Below, one piece after another: positions 1-11,128 of a stretch of DNA of 64,000 bases; position 1 is the first letter of the stretch; every line of letters begins with the position of its first letter. The position numbers were made by a program, and so were the translations under genes. This DNA comes from Sorghum bicolor (taxonomy: Eukaryota > Streptophyta > Magnoliopsida > Poales > Poaceae): assembly GCF_000003195.3 (NCBI RefSeq), contig NC_012876.2, positions 48,045,276 through 48,109,275 on the forward strand, given 5' to 3'. The notes beneath the pieces were generated by a model, which worked only from the letters and a program-made list of their open reading frames with translations, was not told the origin of the DNA and searched no databases.

Positions 1-346
1 ATAGGTAAGTGATATCATGGTAAGGATCCACAAATACCACATATAGAGAGACTTGAGAGAATCATTGCTGGGAACTCTGAGTTTTATTTTTGAAAACTTA
101 TGAAAAACTCTGGAACAAAGGTGAAGTATAGACAAGAGGGATAGTGCTTGACTTAACTATTTTGTCTTTCGATTACTTAAGATTTAAGTGCAGGTACTAA
201 ACTCCATAACACTTCACTCTAATCTGGAAGAATTTTTATGTAAAAGCATGTGTGCCTGTCAGGAAAGAAAACATCGAAGCAACTTCTGATTCGTCTAAGT
301 ATAGCTATTTGCTCAGGGACGAGCAAAGGGTAAGCTTGGGGGAGTT
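1..346 (+). other. 3' internal end of Athila-type element Z
   Basis: Non-coding. It resembles the sequence just before the 3' LTR of the elements ending at 28754 and 42085, with shared phrases about aaataccac, agagagact and gacgagcaaagg. It ends in a polypurine tract. The rest of Z lies left of the window. Confidence 0.75.
332..346 (+). promoter_or_regulatory. Polypurine tract of element Z
   Basis: The purine-rich run aagcttgggggagtt sits directly before the TGTTGACGG start of an LTR. The same GCTTGGGGGAG core precedes the LTRs at 28755, 30472 and 42086. This is the expected plus-strand primer for reverse transcription. Confidence 0.85.
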
Positions 347-1861
347 TGTTGACGGTCCTTAAGTACTAAAATTAATAATCAAATAAACATGAAAAAGGAT
401 CAATATGAAACAAACATCTAGAATTAGGGTTTTATCTGACAGAATTCCACGAGTTTTGGTGTTTATCTATTTCTGCAGGGGTTTATAAGATAATATGGAG
501 AGAAGGCCCACATGTCATGTTTACAACGAGATAATTACGTGTCGCGCAATTTTCCTCAATCTAGAAGGGTCCAGAAGCCACGGGAATGAACGGGAAGCGA
601 TTCGGGCTCGGGGGCAGGGCGCCTGCCCACCCCCCTTGGGCGCCCGCCCTGGCCAGGAGTTGGATCAAGACTCTGCTTCGGGGCAAGACTCTACCGACCT
701 AAAGGATCAATCTAAACCATACAATATATGTCGGTTTGATCCAATGGCTCACGTTCACTTGAGGGGACTATAAAACCAGACCCCCTGGCCCCTGGAGGAG
801 GAGAAGAGAAATCATTATTCAGAGGTAGCCATCAAAGTTAGGGTTTAGAGCTTCTCTCCCACAGAGAATTAGAATTAGCTACTCCCTAATCCTTCAAGTT
901 TAGAGGTTTGATTAGATAGCAATTAGAGAAGTAGAGCACTACGCTCTGGATTCGGATCTTCGGTAATAAAGATTGGTATTATTCATATCTTTCTCTAATT
1001 CTTTGTTCTAATTGCATTATGTCTCTAATTATTATGTTCTTAGTTTGCTCTAGTTCTATATTTGATATAGTTCTAATTGATAATGAGTTTATGTATAAGT
1101 TTGCAAAGCGCTTAGCTCTTGACGCGAGGGAGTTAGGTGATAGATCACATGTGAGCGTGGTGCTTAGATGTTATTTATCTGCAAATGTATCATATTGGCC
1201 GAGTCGTGTGGTAGTTCGCGATAGTGACAGCTTCGTTGATTCTTATATAGTCCACCCTCCGTTGATAGGACAGGCAGAACCGGTATTGTGGAGTAAGTCA
1301 TGCGATGTTCTGATTTACTTTATCAATGTTCCTTATACATGAATGAAGAGTCTTTTATGCTATATATGATCTTGTAGATAACTAGAGTAGATTATGACTT
1401 AGTAGTTAGTAGATAACTTAGAATCCATTCTCTAGCTAATCCGACATCACCTACATATATGAGGAGTAGTCTATTTTCTAATCGCTGTGCTCTTTATCCC
1501 ATGAACTTATACTTTATTATCATTATCTTTATGGTTTACCCCCTGCTAAAGTATGTGACTGTGTGATGAGTTTCTCATTAGTAATCATGTTCTTGCAAGT
1601 TTATCTCTAGTCTATGCCTTGATAGATTTTGCCCCTTGATTTAATTCCATCTTCTTAAGATCCCTTGAGCGAAATTATAAATAACGATACCTGGAATACT
1701 TATCCTGGTGAAATGCTACAATGAGGTGTTTTATCTGTGCGCTTGCGGATAGAATAGATTATTTTCTAGAGAGCCTTTACATTTATAAATACCTTTGTAC
1801 ACTCTGGCGCCATGCTAGGGATGACAACCTAGTATCTAAGTGGTGTTAGCTAGTGTCAACA
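347..1861 (+). repeat. 3' LTR of element Z (Athila-type, subfamily 2)
   Basis: It starts TGTTGAC and ends GTCAACA, a 7-bp inverted terminal repeat. It has a TATA-like box (ctataaaa, 768-775) and an ACCGAC/GTCGGT pair at 693-698 and 730-735, as in the other Athila LTRs here. Unlike the LTR at 21289, its last 60 bp contain a primer-site-like stretch (1805-1821). Sequence to the right belongs to element A, so Z was inserted in A's LTR. The small ORFs inside are not considered genes. Confidence 0.8.
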
Positions 1862-2552
1862 GAGGTGACGGTTGCCTCTTAAAACCCTCACTAGTTGATG
1901 CCTCTTTACATGTAATTGTGATATAGGGTTTAGTTAACAATGATTTCTAGATGTAATTGCACAAATTAGAGTTATTCATTGGCGTAGTTATAGAATTACC
2001 TTAGATTCAACTCCCTAGTTTATCCATTGGCTAAGTATGATTATAACTAGTAGATGCTCTGATGATTATCCTTTTTTATGATACTTGAAGATTATGCTAT
2101 CACTATTATTTATCTATATTTATCTTGTGAGCTCTGCCTATTATGAGTAGATTATAGGACTTGGGTAATATCATTTATTCATTCTTATCAATATAAAAGA
2201 AATAGTTTAACCCTTAGCCTTCCCTGTAGTATAAGCATAAATCGACAAACTGGATACTTCCCTAGGTAAAATGCTACAACGGTAAAATTATTTGTCCGCT
2301 TGGAGAACCCATTTAGTTTACAATTATATTCATGTCTTTTCCTTCTTCCTACTCACAATAGTATATATGAATCTATAAATTCCTAGCAATATAATTAGGG
2401 ACGACAACCTACTTCATGTTTAGGAATATTAATAAGTAAAGAAGTGGCTAGTTGCTAATTGACAAGTTAATTTTATACCGTGCATTTCTAGTGTTGTTAC
2501 TGGGAGTAGGGTTTATCTCTGTTTTTAGTGATGACGGTAGTAAATGTCAATA
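1862..2552 (+). repeat. Remnant of 5' LTR of element A
   Basis: Non-coding and AT-rich. It contains degraded versions of Athila LTR 3'-end blocks (gatacttccctaggtaaaa, and attagggacgacaacct near 2393-2410). It ends about tgtcaata, 8 nt before a primer-binding site. Its 5' part was displaced by Z and lies left of the window. The exact end is approximate. Confidence 0.6.
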
Positions 2553-2560
2553 AGCATTTT

Positions 2561-2578
2561 TGGCGTCATTGCCGCGGA
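2561..2578 (+). promoter_or_regulatory. Primer-binding site of element A, degenerate
   Basis: tggcgtcattgccgcgga matches the tRNA-Asp-complementary TGGCGCCGTTGCCGGGGA of the other Athila copies except at three positions. It marks the start of A's internal region. Confidence 0.7.
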
Positions 2579-2925
2579 AGGCATAATAAACTTAGGATAT
2601 ATTGATAGCATATTTATGTATGAATAAAGTTATATTACCAATCAATTTCTATTGAATCAGGTACACCCTTCATCGTTATCATTTTCTTATCTTATGCACG
2701 GTGATGAATGAATTGTTTTGCTCTTCCAAGAAACTTTATTGATGATCTAGAGAAACTCCTTAGGAAGAAGAAGTTTGTAGAAGCAAAGGATAATTCGAAT
2801 CTCCATCAAGAACACCCTCTGCTGCTCAAGCCAGCTCTTCAGAGGAGCCAGCTCCAACTTTGGAAGAGGAATTTGAAGAATAAATAGAAGAACAAGCAGA
2901 AGAGTTAGGTGGAAACCTAACTCCT
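2579..2925 (+). other. Leader and decayed gag start of element A
   Basis: From about 2705 there is gag-like coding potential in shifted frames. An in-frame TAA at 2881 lies upstream of the ATG at 2926. The true gag start was probably upstream and has been lost to frameshift and stop mutations. Confidence 0.45.
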
Positions 2926-4050
2926 ATGTTTGAAGACATGGCTGAGAAGACACTGCGAGAGTTCTCTGCCCCAACAACAGCAAACATCCGGACTGGACCA
3001 ACAGTTAACACTGGGGAGAATGGATTCGAGCTCAAGCCTGCTCTCATCACCATGGTTCAAGCCAGCCAATTCTGTGGAAAAGCTCATGAAGATGCTAGTG
3101 CACATTTACAACACTTTTTAGAGATCTGGAGCACCTTCATGATAAGAGGAGTACCAAAGGATACTATTTTACTCCGTGTTTTCCCGTTCTCATTATTGGG
3201 GAAAGCCAAGCAGTGGTTCTATGCCAACAAAGACAAACACAATACATGGGACCTTTGCTCGACTGCTTTCCTGGCAAAATTCTTTCCTACAGCCAAGACA
3301 AATGCTCTGCATGGGAAGATTTCACATTTCCAACAACAACATGATGAATCAGTCACTAAAGCATGGGAAAGATTCCAGAATTACATTGAAGACTGTCCTC
3401 TACATGGAATAGAGGAGTGGCTATTAATGCAGACTTTCTATCATAGACTCATCTCGAGTACCCGTGAGTCTATTGATACTGCAGCTGGGGGAGCTTTCTT
3501 GTCACTTAAGCTCTCAAACGCTAAAGCACTTGTTCAGAATATGGCCTCAAATTCAACATGCAATGAAGAACATACTCAGTCTCAGAACAAAGGAGGAGGA
3601 ATCCATCATCTCAAGGAAGCTGACGTGGTCACTGCCAAGCTAGACCTCATCATGAAGAAGCTTAACATAGAGAAGAAGGAAGTCATGCACATCAATGATT
3701 CCCATGTGACATGTGAATAATGTGGAGACTACGGGCACTCAGCTACCAGTTGCCCTATACAACAAGATGTGATTTTCATCAACAATAACACCTACTATCG
3801 TCCTCAACAAAATCAAGGGTGGAATCAACAACCTCGACAAGGTAATTACCAAGGTAACAACCAAGGTAATAATTTTAATAATAATTTTATGCCTTTAAGA
3901 GAATTAGTTGCTAGTCAATCCAAACTACTAGATCAAATGACTAGGAAACTAGCATCAAATGATAATACATTAGAAAATATCCATACTGGCATGGATACAT
4001 TTGCTTCTGCTATAAAGAATCAACATAGATTCAATAAAATGTTAGAATCA
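2926..4050 (+). pseudogene. gag: gag of element A, broken (Athila-like)
   Basis: The ORF from 2926 to 3720 encodes 264 residues of retrotransposon gag (capsid) type. The block LRVFPFSLLGKAKQWFY is the typical hydrophobic core of plant Ty3/gypsy gag, followed by an FLAKFFP motif. A CCHC zinc knuckle (C-X2-C-X4-H-X4-C) is encoded at about 3712-3753 but has a TAA (3718-3720) as its third codon. Reading continues as an Asn/Gln-rich segment to 4045, where the Athila copy at 4051 is inserted. The frame resumes after that copy at 12373 with protease coding. The product would package element RNA. The zinc-knuckle stop makes this copy non-functional as it stands. Confidence 0.8.
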
Positions 4051-5271
4051 TGTTGGGTATTTTAAACGAAAATAGAAAAATCCGCAAGCGCACGGATACC
4101 GATGTAGATTTCACCCAGGAGTATTCCAGAGTATCGATTTTCCACATGGAACATGAGTGTACTAATTAAGATTCAAGATCACCCAAGGATAACTATATAA
4201 TTATTTTTGGTGGGAAGAGAGGAAGTTTCCTGAGAGTTCTCTAGTTGATCTAAGAATCAAGAATTACTACAAAGATTATTTATTTCGGAACATTAGAACA
4301 CTAACCACAGAAAGAGATGAGAAGGGGGCTAGGAAGTTCTCACTACGGTCCTACAAACACCGATCCGAATGAGGTGGAATACATCGACCATTAGGGCTGT
4401 CACTACCCTAGGGCTACCACAACAATCCGCAGGATTGGGTGCAATTCCAGGTAATTGCAAGACTAAACACCACGTCTAATCTATTAATTACTACTCTAGC
4501 GTTGCAAAGACTAGAGCATTTGATGCAAGCGGGAACCCAATAAATAACTTGATTGTAAATAAAAGTAATTAAAGAACTCAGGAATTATGAATTGAAGAAC
4601 CTGGAGAACGATGAAGAACGAACCAGTTGTTGCAAAAGTACAATGTTAAGGAAGATTCGACAGATCTGGCTCCTCCTCCGCTCTCCTCTTCTCTCTCCCT
4701 ATTTTCTAGATTACAACTAGAACTACCTGAACTAGAACTAGAGGAACTAGAACTAGAACTAGATGAACTAGAGGGATCCTCTGTACTTGGATGAATAATT
4801 GAAACCCTAGCTTTGATTATGTAGAAGAGGTATGTTTTCCAGGGGCCAGGGGCCTTTCTTATATAGTCTTTTCAAATGAATCTGGGCCGTCGGATCAAAC
4901 CGACATTGATTGAACGGTTATCCTTGATCCATTAGATCGGTGAAGCATAATCCGCTAGGCGGACCCTGATTGGGCACCACAGGAGGGCGGGCGCCCTGCC
5001 TAGGGCCAGACCCCGTTCTGCCTCCACTTCGTTCTCGTGGCTTCTGGAGTCTTCTAGATGATAGAAAATTGCGTGGCACGTTAATATCTCTATGTAAACC
5101 CCACATGTGGGCCTTTCCTCCATATTTCCTGATAACCCCCTGTAGAAATAGACAAACAGAAAAAATCGTGGAATTCTGTCAGATAAAACCCTAAGTCTAG
5201 GTGTTGGTTGCATATAGGTCCTTTTCCATGATTAGTTGACGGTTAAATGTGAGCATTAAGGACCGTCAACA
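4051..5271 (-). repeat. 3' LTR of minus-strand Athila copy
   Basis: On the minus strand it runs TGTTGACGG to TACCCAACA. It has a TATA-like box (4858-4865, read on minus), the CTAGTT hexamer array (4714-4774) and GC-rich boxes near 4984-5020. It pairs with 11129-12367. Confidence 0.95.
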
Positions 5272-5286
5272 AGCTCCCCTAAGCTT
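5272..5286 (-). promoter_or_regulatory. Polypurine tract, minus-strand Athila copy
   Basis: On the minus strand aagcttaggggagct directly precedes the 3' LTR. One G of the usual GGGGG run is changed to A. Confidence 0.85.
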
Positions 5287-5747
5287 AACCTTTGCTCGTC
5301 CCTGAGCAAAGCTAAAATCAGCAAGAAAACATGGGTTACTTTTATGCCTCTTACTACAGGGTTTTTAAGTTATCACTAAGGTCTTCAGTGATTGAAAAAC
5401 AGAACGATCAAGTCAAGCACTATGTCTCAAGTTCTTCTGTCTTACCTTTGTTCTGGAGTTTTTTGTAAGTTTCCAAAATAAAACTAAGGAATTTGCCTTC
5501 TTCTCGAAAGATATGTAAGTAGAGCTTTAAAAGTTTTAGCATACTTACTTTGCATTTTGCTATATCAATGCTCAGAGCAAGGGAGAGGAATGTCATACAC
5601 CTAGATCAAGACCTTTGACCTTTTTGAAAAGTTTGTCATCTCTTACTGGCATATTTCTTATTAGAGGGACCATGGGCTATCATTTTTTTCTTTTTTTTTC
5701 AGTCTCTCTCTCTCTTCTTTTCTTTTATTTTTTTTCAAGTGGGCACC

Positions 5748-5865
5748 AAGTACCCCTAATTCTACTATCGGACACGTGTCCATTTTTTCCACTCAGGTGG
5801 GTATCTTTGTACCCCTAATTCTACTTCGGACACTTGTCCATTTTTACCTCTCGTCTCACTTCTTT
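5748..5865 (-). repeat. Two tandem units of about 58 bp
   Basis: Each unit contains GGACA(C/A)GTGTCC followed on the minus strand by tagaattaggggtac. The unit with the perfect palindrome GGACACGTGTCC is at 5770-5781. The plus-strand copy has the same pair at 41559-41672. Confidence 0.75.
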
Positions 5866-6380
5866 TTTTTCGAATCAAATTTTTGCATAGTCCCATGCCT
5901 CTAACGCAATAATACTTCGGAAGAGTGAATCTTTTATATGTTTAAAACAAAAAGATCTTGATCTTTGGAGCATGATAATTCTCTCAACAAAAACTACAAG
6001 AATTAACAATGGCTTGAACAAAGCAAGTGCCCATAGTTTTAATATTTATATCTTATAAGACTCTAGGTATTATGTCAAACAGGATCTCATCATTTTTTCC
6101 TTTGAATTTTTAGATTTTCAAAAGATAAAATCTCCAGAACTCTAGCAATACTTGGAACAAGTTAAATAGTAGCTCAGACCATCTCATATCATGTTTGTCA
6201 AATACCTGGACTTGGATCAAACTTTCTTTTTACTTTATTTAAAACTTAGGATTATACAAAACTATTGTATATTACTCAAAAGAAAAACTTTGTTTGGTTT
6301 CATGGTTATGCATTTTTTTCATTTCCGAATACTAGTAAATAAAACCAAGAAAGAAAAGTAATACTTATCTAGATACACGT

Positions 6381-6393
6381 GGGAGTGCCTCCC
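6381..6393 (-). other. Short hairpin downstream of pol
   Basis: GGGA / loop of 5 / TCCC. It is homologous in position and flanks (catccagct... on the minus strand) to hairpins at 14444, 27066 and 41015, where the stem bases differ but still pair. Confidence 0.5.
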
Positions 6394-6544
6394 AAGAGCT
6401 GGATGTAGACATAGTCGTTCACTCTTGTGGCCTGCATGTTCGGTCCCACTCTTCTTAAGTCTCAAAATCCTGCACAACCCAAATAGACAACAAAACTCGT
6501 GGAGCAAGTTAAGGGTTAGGTAATTGTCTAGAGCTTATGAGAGC

Positions 6545-7939
6545 TTAATGTGAGAATTCTATGAACTCAATCACATCAAGTCCCTCTACCAGGTTGTTTT
6601 GTGGCTCGAGATAGATTTTCAAGCATTGACCATTTACCTTAAAAGTGTTACCTATGTCGTCTTGGATGGTAATGGCTCCATGAGTTGAAGTGTCAATAAC
6701 CTTGTATGGTCCATCCCACTTACTTTGTATCTTACCATGCCCAAAGAGCTTAACTCTTGAATTGAATAGTAGAACCTTATCTCCAGGCTTAAACTCCTTG
6801 TGCTTGATTCTCTTATCATGCCATCGTTTTGTTCTCTCTTTATAGATCCCTGAATTGTGGTAGGCTTTCTCTCTCCATTCTTCTAGCTCAGATAGTTGCA
6901 TCAGACGATTCTCGCTAGCGAGGTGGAGATCAATGTTCCATTTCTTGAGTGCCCAATGAGCCTTAAACTCTACCTCCACACGCAAATGACAAGTTTTTCC
7001 ATATACAAGTTGATAAGGTGACATGCCTATGGGTGTTTTGAATGCAGTTCTATATGCCCAAAGTGCATCAGGAAGTTTGTCCTTCCACCCCTTACCCATC
7101 TCATCTACGGTCTTTTGTAAAATATTTTTTATTTGTTTGTTAGATGTTTCGGCTTGACCGCTAGGTTGAGGATGGTATGGTGTTGCGACGTTGTGTGAAC
7201 TCCATGATCGGCTAGGTACTTCGGAAAGATTTTGTCGATGAAGTGGGAACCTCCATCGCTTATAACTATCCGGGGTATACCAAAGCGAGGAAAGATTACT
7301 TCATGGAACATTCTCTTGGCATGTTTTGAATCAGCTTATCAACAAGGTAGGGCTTCTACCCATTTGGACACAAACTCCATAGCTACTAAAATATACTCAC
7401 AATTCCCAGACATAGGAAATGGCCCCATGAAATCAATGCCCCATATATCGAAAAGTTCTACTTGAAGATTATTTGTGAGAGGCAATTCATTTTGTGAGTT
7501 GATATTCCCATCTTTTTGACATCGGTGGCATCTCCTGACAAAGTCCTTTGTATCTTCATACATCGTTGGCCAGAAAAAGCCACTTTGCCAAATTTTAGCA
7601 TGTGTCCAAAATGCTCCATAGTGTCCTCCATATGGCGAGGCATGGCATCTTTCCATAATTTGAGTAGCCTCAGCCATAGGAACACACCTTCTCAAGAGTC
7701 CGTCAGCGCAGACTCGAAAAAGATATGGCTCATCCCAAAGGTGGAAATGACTATCGTGAAGCAACTTCCTTTTGTTTGTACCAGGTGGGACATAGCCTTT
7801 TACTATAAAGTTTACGATGTCTGCGTACCATGGATCTGCATGTGTTATCTTAAGCAGGGTGTCATCCCTTAGGTAGTCATTTATGGGAAGCTCATCATGT
7901 GTTTCCTTATATTGAATCCTAGACAAGTGGTCGGCTACG
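6545..7939 (-). pseudogene. pol: Integrase, minus-strand Athila copy, broken
   Basis: The N-terminal H2C2 zinc-binding region is in the part read from 7926 ([12 protein letters not shown]... CHRCQ). The catalytic core follows with GIDFMGPFP (first Asp) and VISDGGSHF (second Asp). The catalytic Glu codon is kept (GAA in the stretch reading GQAETSNKQ), but it lies after a frameshift. Two adjacent stops near 7337 and a 1-nt deletion near 7193 break the frame. The C-terminal part is open from 7099 to 6545. The enzyme would insert element cDNA into the genome. It cannot be made from this copy. Confidence 0.88.
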
Positions 7940-9504
7940 AAATTCTCAACTCCCTTCCTATCTCGGATTTCTATGTCAAAGTCTTGGAGTAGAAGAATCC
8001 ATCAAATTAGACGAGGCTTAGCATCTTTCTTAGTGAGCAGGTACTTGAGAGTAGCCAGGTCTGAATAGATGATTATCTTTGCCCCCACTAAGTAAGATCT
8101 AAACTTGTCTATAGCAAAGACAATAGCCAAAAGCTCTTTTTCAGTTGTAGTGTAATTGAGCTGTGGTCCAGACAAGGTTTTGCTAGCGTAGGATATGCCA
8201 TAATGCTTTTTATCCTTGGTTTGTCCTAAAACGGCACCAACCGCAAAATCGCTAGCATCACACATGATCTCAAAAGGAAGATTCCAATCAGGTGGTTGGA
8301 TAATCGGGGCTGAGATGAGTGCTTTCTTAAGAGTTTGAAAAGATTCATGACACTCATCACTAAAGATGAAAGGTGCATCCTTAGCTAGGAGACTAGTTAG
8401 GGGTCTAGCAATTTGAGAGAAGTTCTTGATAAAGCGTCTATAGAACCCTACTTGTCCCAAAAAGCTACGGATTCCATTCACATTCGTGGGAGGTGGAAAT
8501 TTTTCAATAATTTCAATCTTTGCTTTGTCCACCTCTATACCACGTTCGGACACTTTATGTCCTAGCTCTATTCCTTCCTGAAACATAAAATGGCATTTCT
8601 CCCAGTTCAGGATTAAGTGCTTTTCTTCACATCGCTGCAAGACTCTATCTAAATTCTCCAAACAATGATCAAAGGTTTTGCCATAGACGGTAAAATCATC
8701 CATGAAAACCTCCATGATTTTCTCAATCATGTCCGAGAAAATAGACATCATGCACCATTGAAAAGAAGCTGGAGCATTGCACAATCCGAACGACATTCGT
8801 CGGTATGCATAAGTTCCATACGGGCATGTAAAGGTTGTCTTTTCTTGGTCATCTGGGTGGATTCGAATTTGGTGATATCCAGAATAACCATCAAGGAAAC
8901 AGAAGAAAGAGTGGTTTGCAAGCCGTTCCAACATTTCATCAATGAAGGGTAACAGAAAGTGAGCTCTCTTTGTAGCCTTGCTGAGTTTTCGATAGTCAAT
9001 ACACATACGCCACCCAGTGACAATTCATTGAGGGATGAGTTCATTCTTCTCATCCCTAACGACCGTCATTCCTCCTTTCTTTGGCACTACTTGGACAGGG
9101 CTAACCCACTCATTATGTGGCACAGGATAAATAATCCCACCATGATAGAGTTTGAGGACCTCTTTCTTAACAACCTCTCGCATAGCATTGTTAAGTCTCC
9201 GTTGTGGTTCCCTTGAAGGTGTAAAATTGGGATCAATAGGGATACGATGAGTGCAAAGAATGGTACTAATGCCTGTGAGATCTTCGAGAGAGTAGCCAAA
9301 TGCTGATCTATGCCTTTCAAGAACAGTGACAAGTTGTTGTGTTTCATAATCGGAAAGCTTGTCACTGATAATTACTGGAGTTTTTGGGTTGTTGTGCATA
9401 AAGACATATCTAAGGCCAGAAGGAAGAGGTTTTAATTCTATTGAAGGAGGTGAAGGTTGTTCATTTTTGTCTAGCTCAACGGGTTCTATCAACTCTTCTT
9501 CTTC
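7940..9504 (-). pseudogene. pol: Reverse transcriptase-RNase H, minus-strand Athila copy, broken
   Basis: The reverse transcriptase fingers/palm blocks begin at about 9300 (PIDPNFTPSREPQRRL). CIDYRKL, DGYSGYHQI and the catalytic FMDDFTVYG follow, with both aspartates intact (about 8690-8705). RNase H begins with [14 protein letters not shown] and includes a YSDLATLKYL block in which the plus-strand copy has His instead of Leu. In-frame TGA codons at 9025-9027 and 8002-8004 stand where the plus-strand copy has arginine codons, consistent with C-to-T changes at CGA. Together these domains copy element RNA into DNA. Confidence 0.9.
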
Positions 9505-10268
9505 TTAAAGAAAATGTTCATGATTAAAGAATGGTTGGGCCATCTCCACTTGAGTCAGCATTAAGATCTCCTCAATAGGATCTGGTTCAAGTTTGGGTTC
9601 CACTATCGTGTTAATTGATCTAGCAAGAGGAACAACAATAGTGGAATTCCCAACCTTGAAGTCTAAATGACCTCGTTGTGGTTGTTCTTGTAGAAGTTTT
9701 ATGATTGGTCTGCCAATCAAGAGAGGAATCTCCGGTATGTCAAAAATGTGAAAATCTAGAAATATTCTAGAGTCCTTGATTCTAACAGGAACTGCCCTTA
9801 ATACCCCATGGGTTTCTAGAATTAATCTAGATGGACTTTGTAAAAGTTTTTGAGATGGGGTTATGGACTCGTTGGGATAAAGAGTGTCACCTAACTCCTT
9901 GGAAATAACATTTATCCCAACATATGCTTTGTAGTGGACCTTCCTAGTAGACCCTCTAATTTGGCACAGAAGAATGGTTGAAGGAGTGATGATTCGAGCT
10001 ACCTTAGGAGACAGCTCTGCTTCAGTTAGCCATTCATAACTCAGAATAGCCGAAAGGCTTTTGATGTGTTCTATGTCAACAGATTCTACTCTTAGAATGG
10101 ATTGAGTGGTCCCTACTAGAGGTCGTGTTTGGATAGGAAAATTCAAGGTGTTTCCATAATCTTCAAAAAGATCTTCCTCGAATTCAAAGGGATGCTCTAA
10201 AGGTGGTGGTTCATCATCCCTTAGTTGGTTTTGCATTCCCTTATCAGGAAGTTTATCTACAACAAAAT
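9505..10268 (-). pseudogene. pro: Retropepsin-like protease region, minus-strand Athila copy
   Basis: An open stretch from 10236 to 9505 carries the C-terminal retropepsin-like block IPEIPLLIGRPIIKLL. At the expected Asp-X-Gly-Ala active site it reads AYVGINVIS, so the catalytic Asp is absent. The plus-strand copy is alike (PYVGINVIS). A 1-nt deletion near 10269 shifts it out of frame with gag. The reading frame ends in TAA at 9505-9507. Confidence 0.7.
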
Positions 10269-11009
10269 TTATGGTGGGTCAGGTGGAATTTCTAACTCGG
10301 TTGCAGGTTCCTCATCTTTTGGTTTAGGATAAGGCTCGACTTCTTTTTCTTCTTTAGAAAAGTCATCATAAATGCCTGTGTAAGGGGTATTTTCAAGGAT
10401 TCTCTCTAGGATAGCTCTCCGCTCATCTGTGAGTTTGTGTGTGAATGAGCCTCCTGAAGCAATGTTGAGGTGAAGAGCAGCTTCCTTGTTTAGGCCACGA
10501 TAAAAGTGGTAGTACAGTACATGGTCAGGCAGGAAAAGGTTTGGACCAGAATTGGTAAGGCTTGTGAACCTAGCCCAAGCTGCTCCTAAAGTTTCCTTCT
10601 CTCTTTGTTTGAATGTAAGAATTTCGATTCTAAGGTCAACGATTCGAAAAAGTGGGAAGAAAGCGAGACAAAAGTTGTCCCGAAGTTCATCCCAATTTCC
10701 ATTAACGCCTCCTACAGAATGAGGATACCACTTTTTTGCTCTTCCCAAAAGGGAGAACGGAAATATTTTCCATTTAAGGGATTCTTGTGTCATGCCGGAA
10801 ATAGATCGACAAGAGCACAACTGCTCAAACTCTCTAAGGTGGGTGTATGGATCTTCATCTACATGCCCAGAGAAGGGTTGCTCCTGAATCATGGCTACTA
10901 GATCAGGGCCGAGGTCGTAGCCATTTGTAAGAATTGGATGTGATGATGGTGGTGGCTCTAATAACTCGCCCTTTGGATCAAAGAATTTATAGATAGGAGT
11001 GAAATCCAT
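10269..11009 (-). pseudogene. gag: gag, minus-strand Athila copy
   Basis: The start at 11009 (MDFTPIYKFF) is chosen because the same MDFT start follows the same leader in the plus-strand copy (36447) and the non-autonomous element (22688). The capsid-type core includes FSGHVDEDPYTHLREFEQL and KIFPFSLLGRAKKWY. No zinc knuckle is visible before the frame is lost at 10269. Gag would form the particle in which reverse transcription occurs. At about 247 residues this gag is uninterrupted, and the break comes only at the junction with protease. Confidence 0.85.
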
Positions 11010-11103
11010 GTGGTATGGTGCAAATGGTAAGGTGAGTGTGGTAAAAAAAGGAAAAGAAAAAGGATACACGGACGACTTGGTTTGAACCTAGCACAGCTAC
11101 CGT

Positions 11104-11121
11104 TCCCCGGCAACGGCGCCA
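11104..11121 (-). promoter_or_regulatory. Primer-binding site, tRNA-Asp type
   Basis: On the minus strand TGGCGCCGTTGCCGGGGA is complementary to the 3' end of plant tRNA-Asp including CCA. It lies 7-8 nt inside the 5' LTR end. Confidence 0.93.
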
Positions 11122-11128
11122 AAAAGCT

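Larger units (their letters stand above)
5287..6544 (-). other. Non-coding region between integrase and 3' LTR
   Basis: No supported ORF. In Athila elements this position can hold an env-like gene, but none is visible here. It contains a two-unit tandem repeat (5748-5865) and a short G/C hairpin (6381-6393), both also present in the plus-strand copy at 35069-43328. Confidence 0.7.

Noticed and set aside
347..360. CGGTCCTTAA shared by Athila LTR starts and the chromovirus LTRs (for example 46030 and 53918)
   Set aside because: A 10-base match without shared context, not at LTR ends in the chromoviruses. Chance is sufficient.
1019..1342. 107-codon ORF with a hydrophobic start
   Set aside because: It sits within LTR Z, has no relative in the other LTR copies and no recognisable domain.
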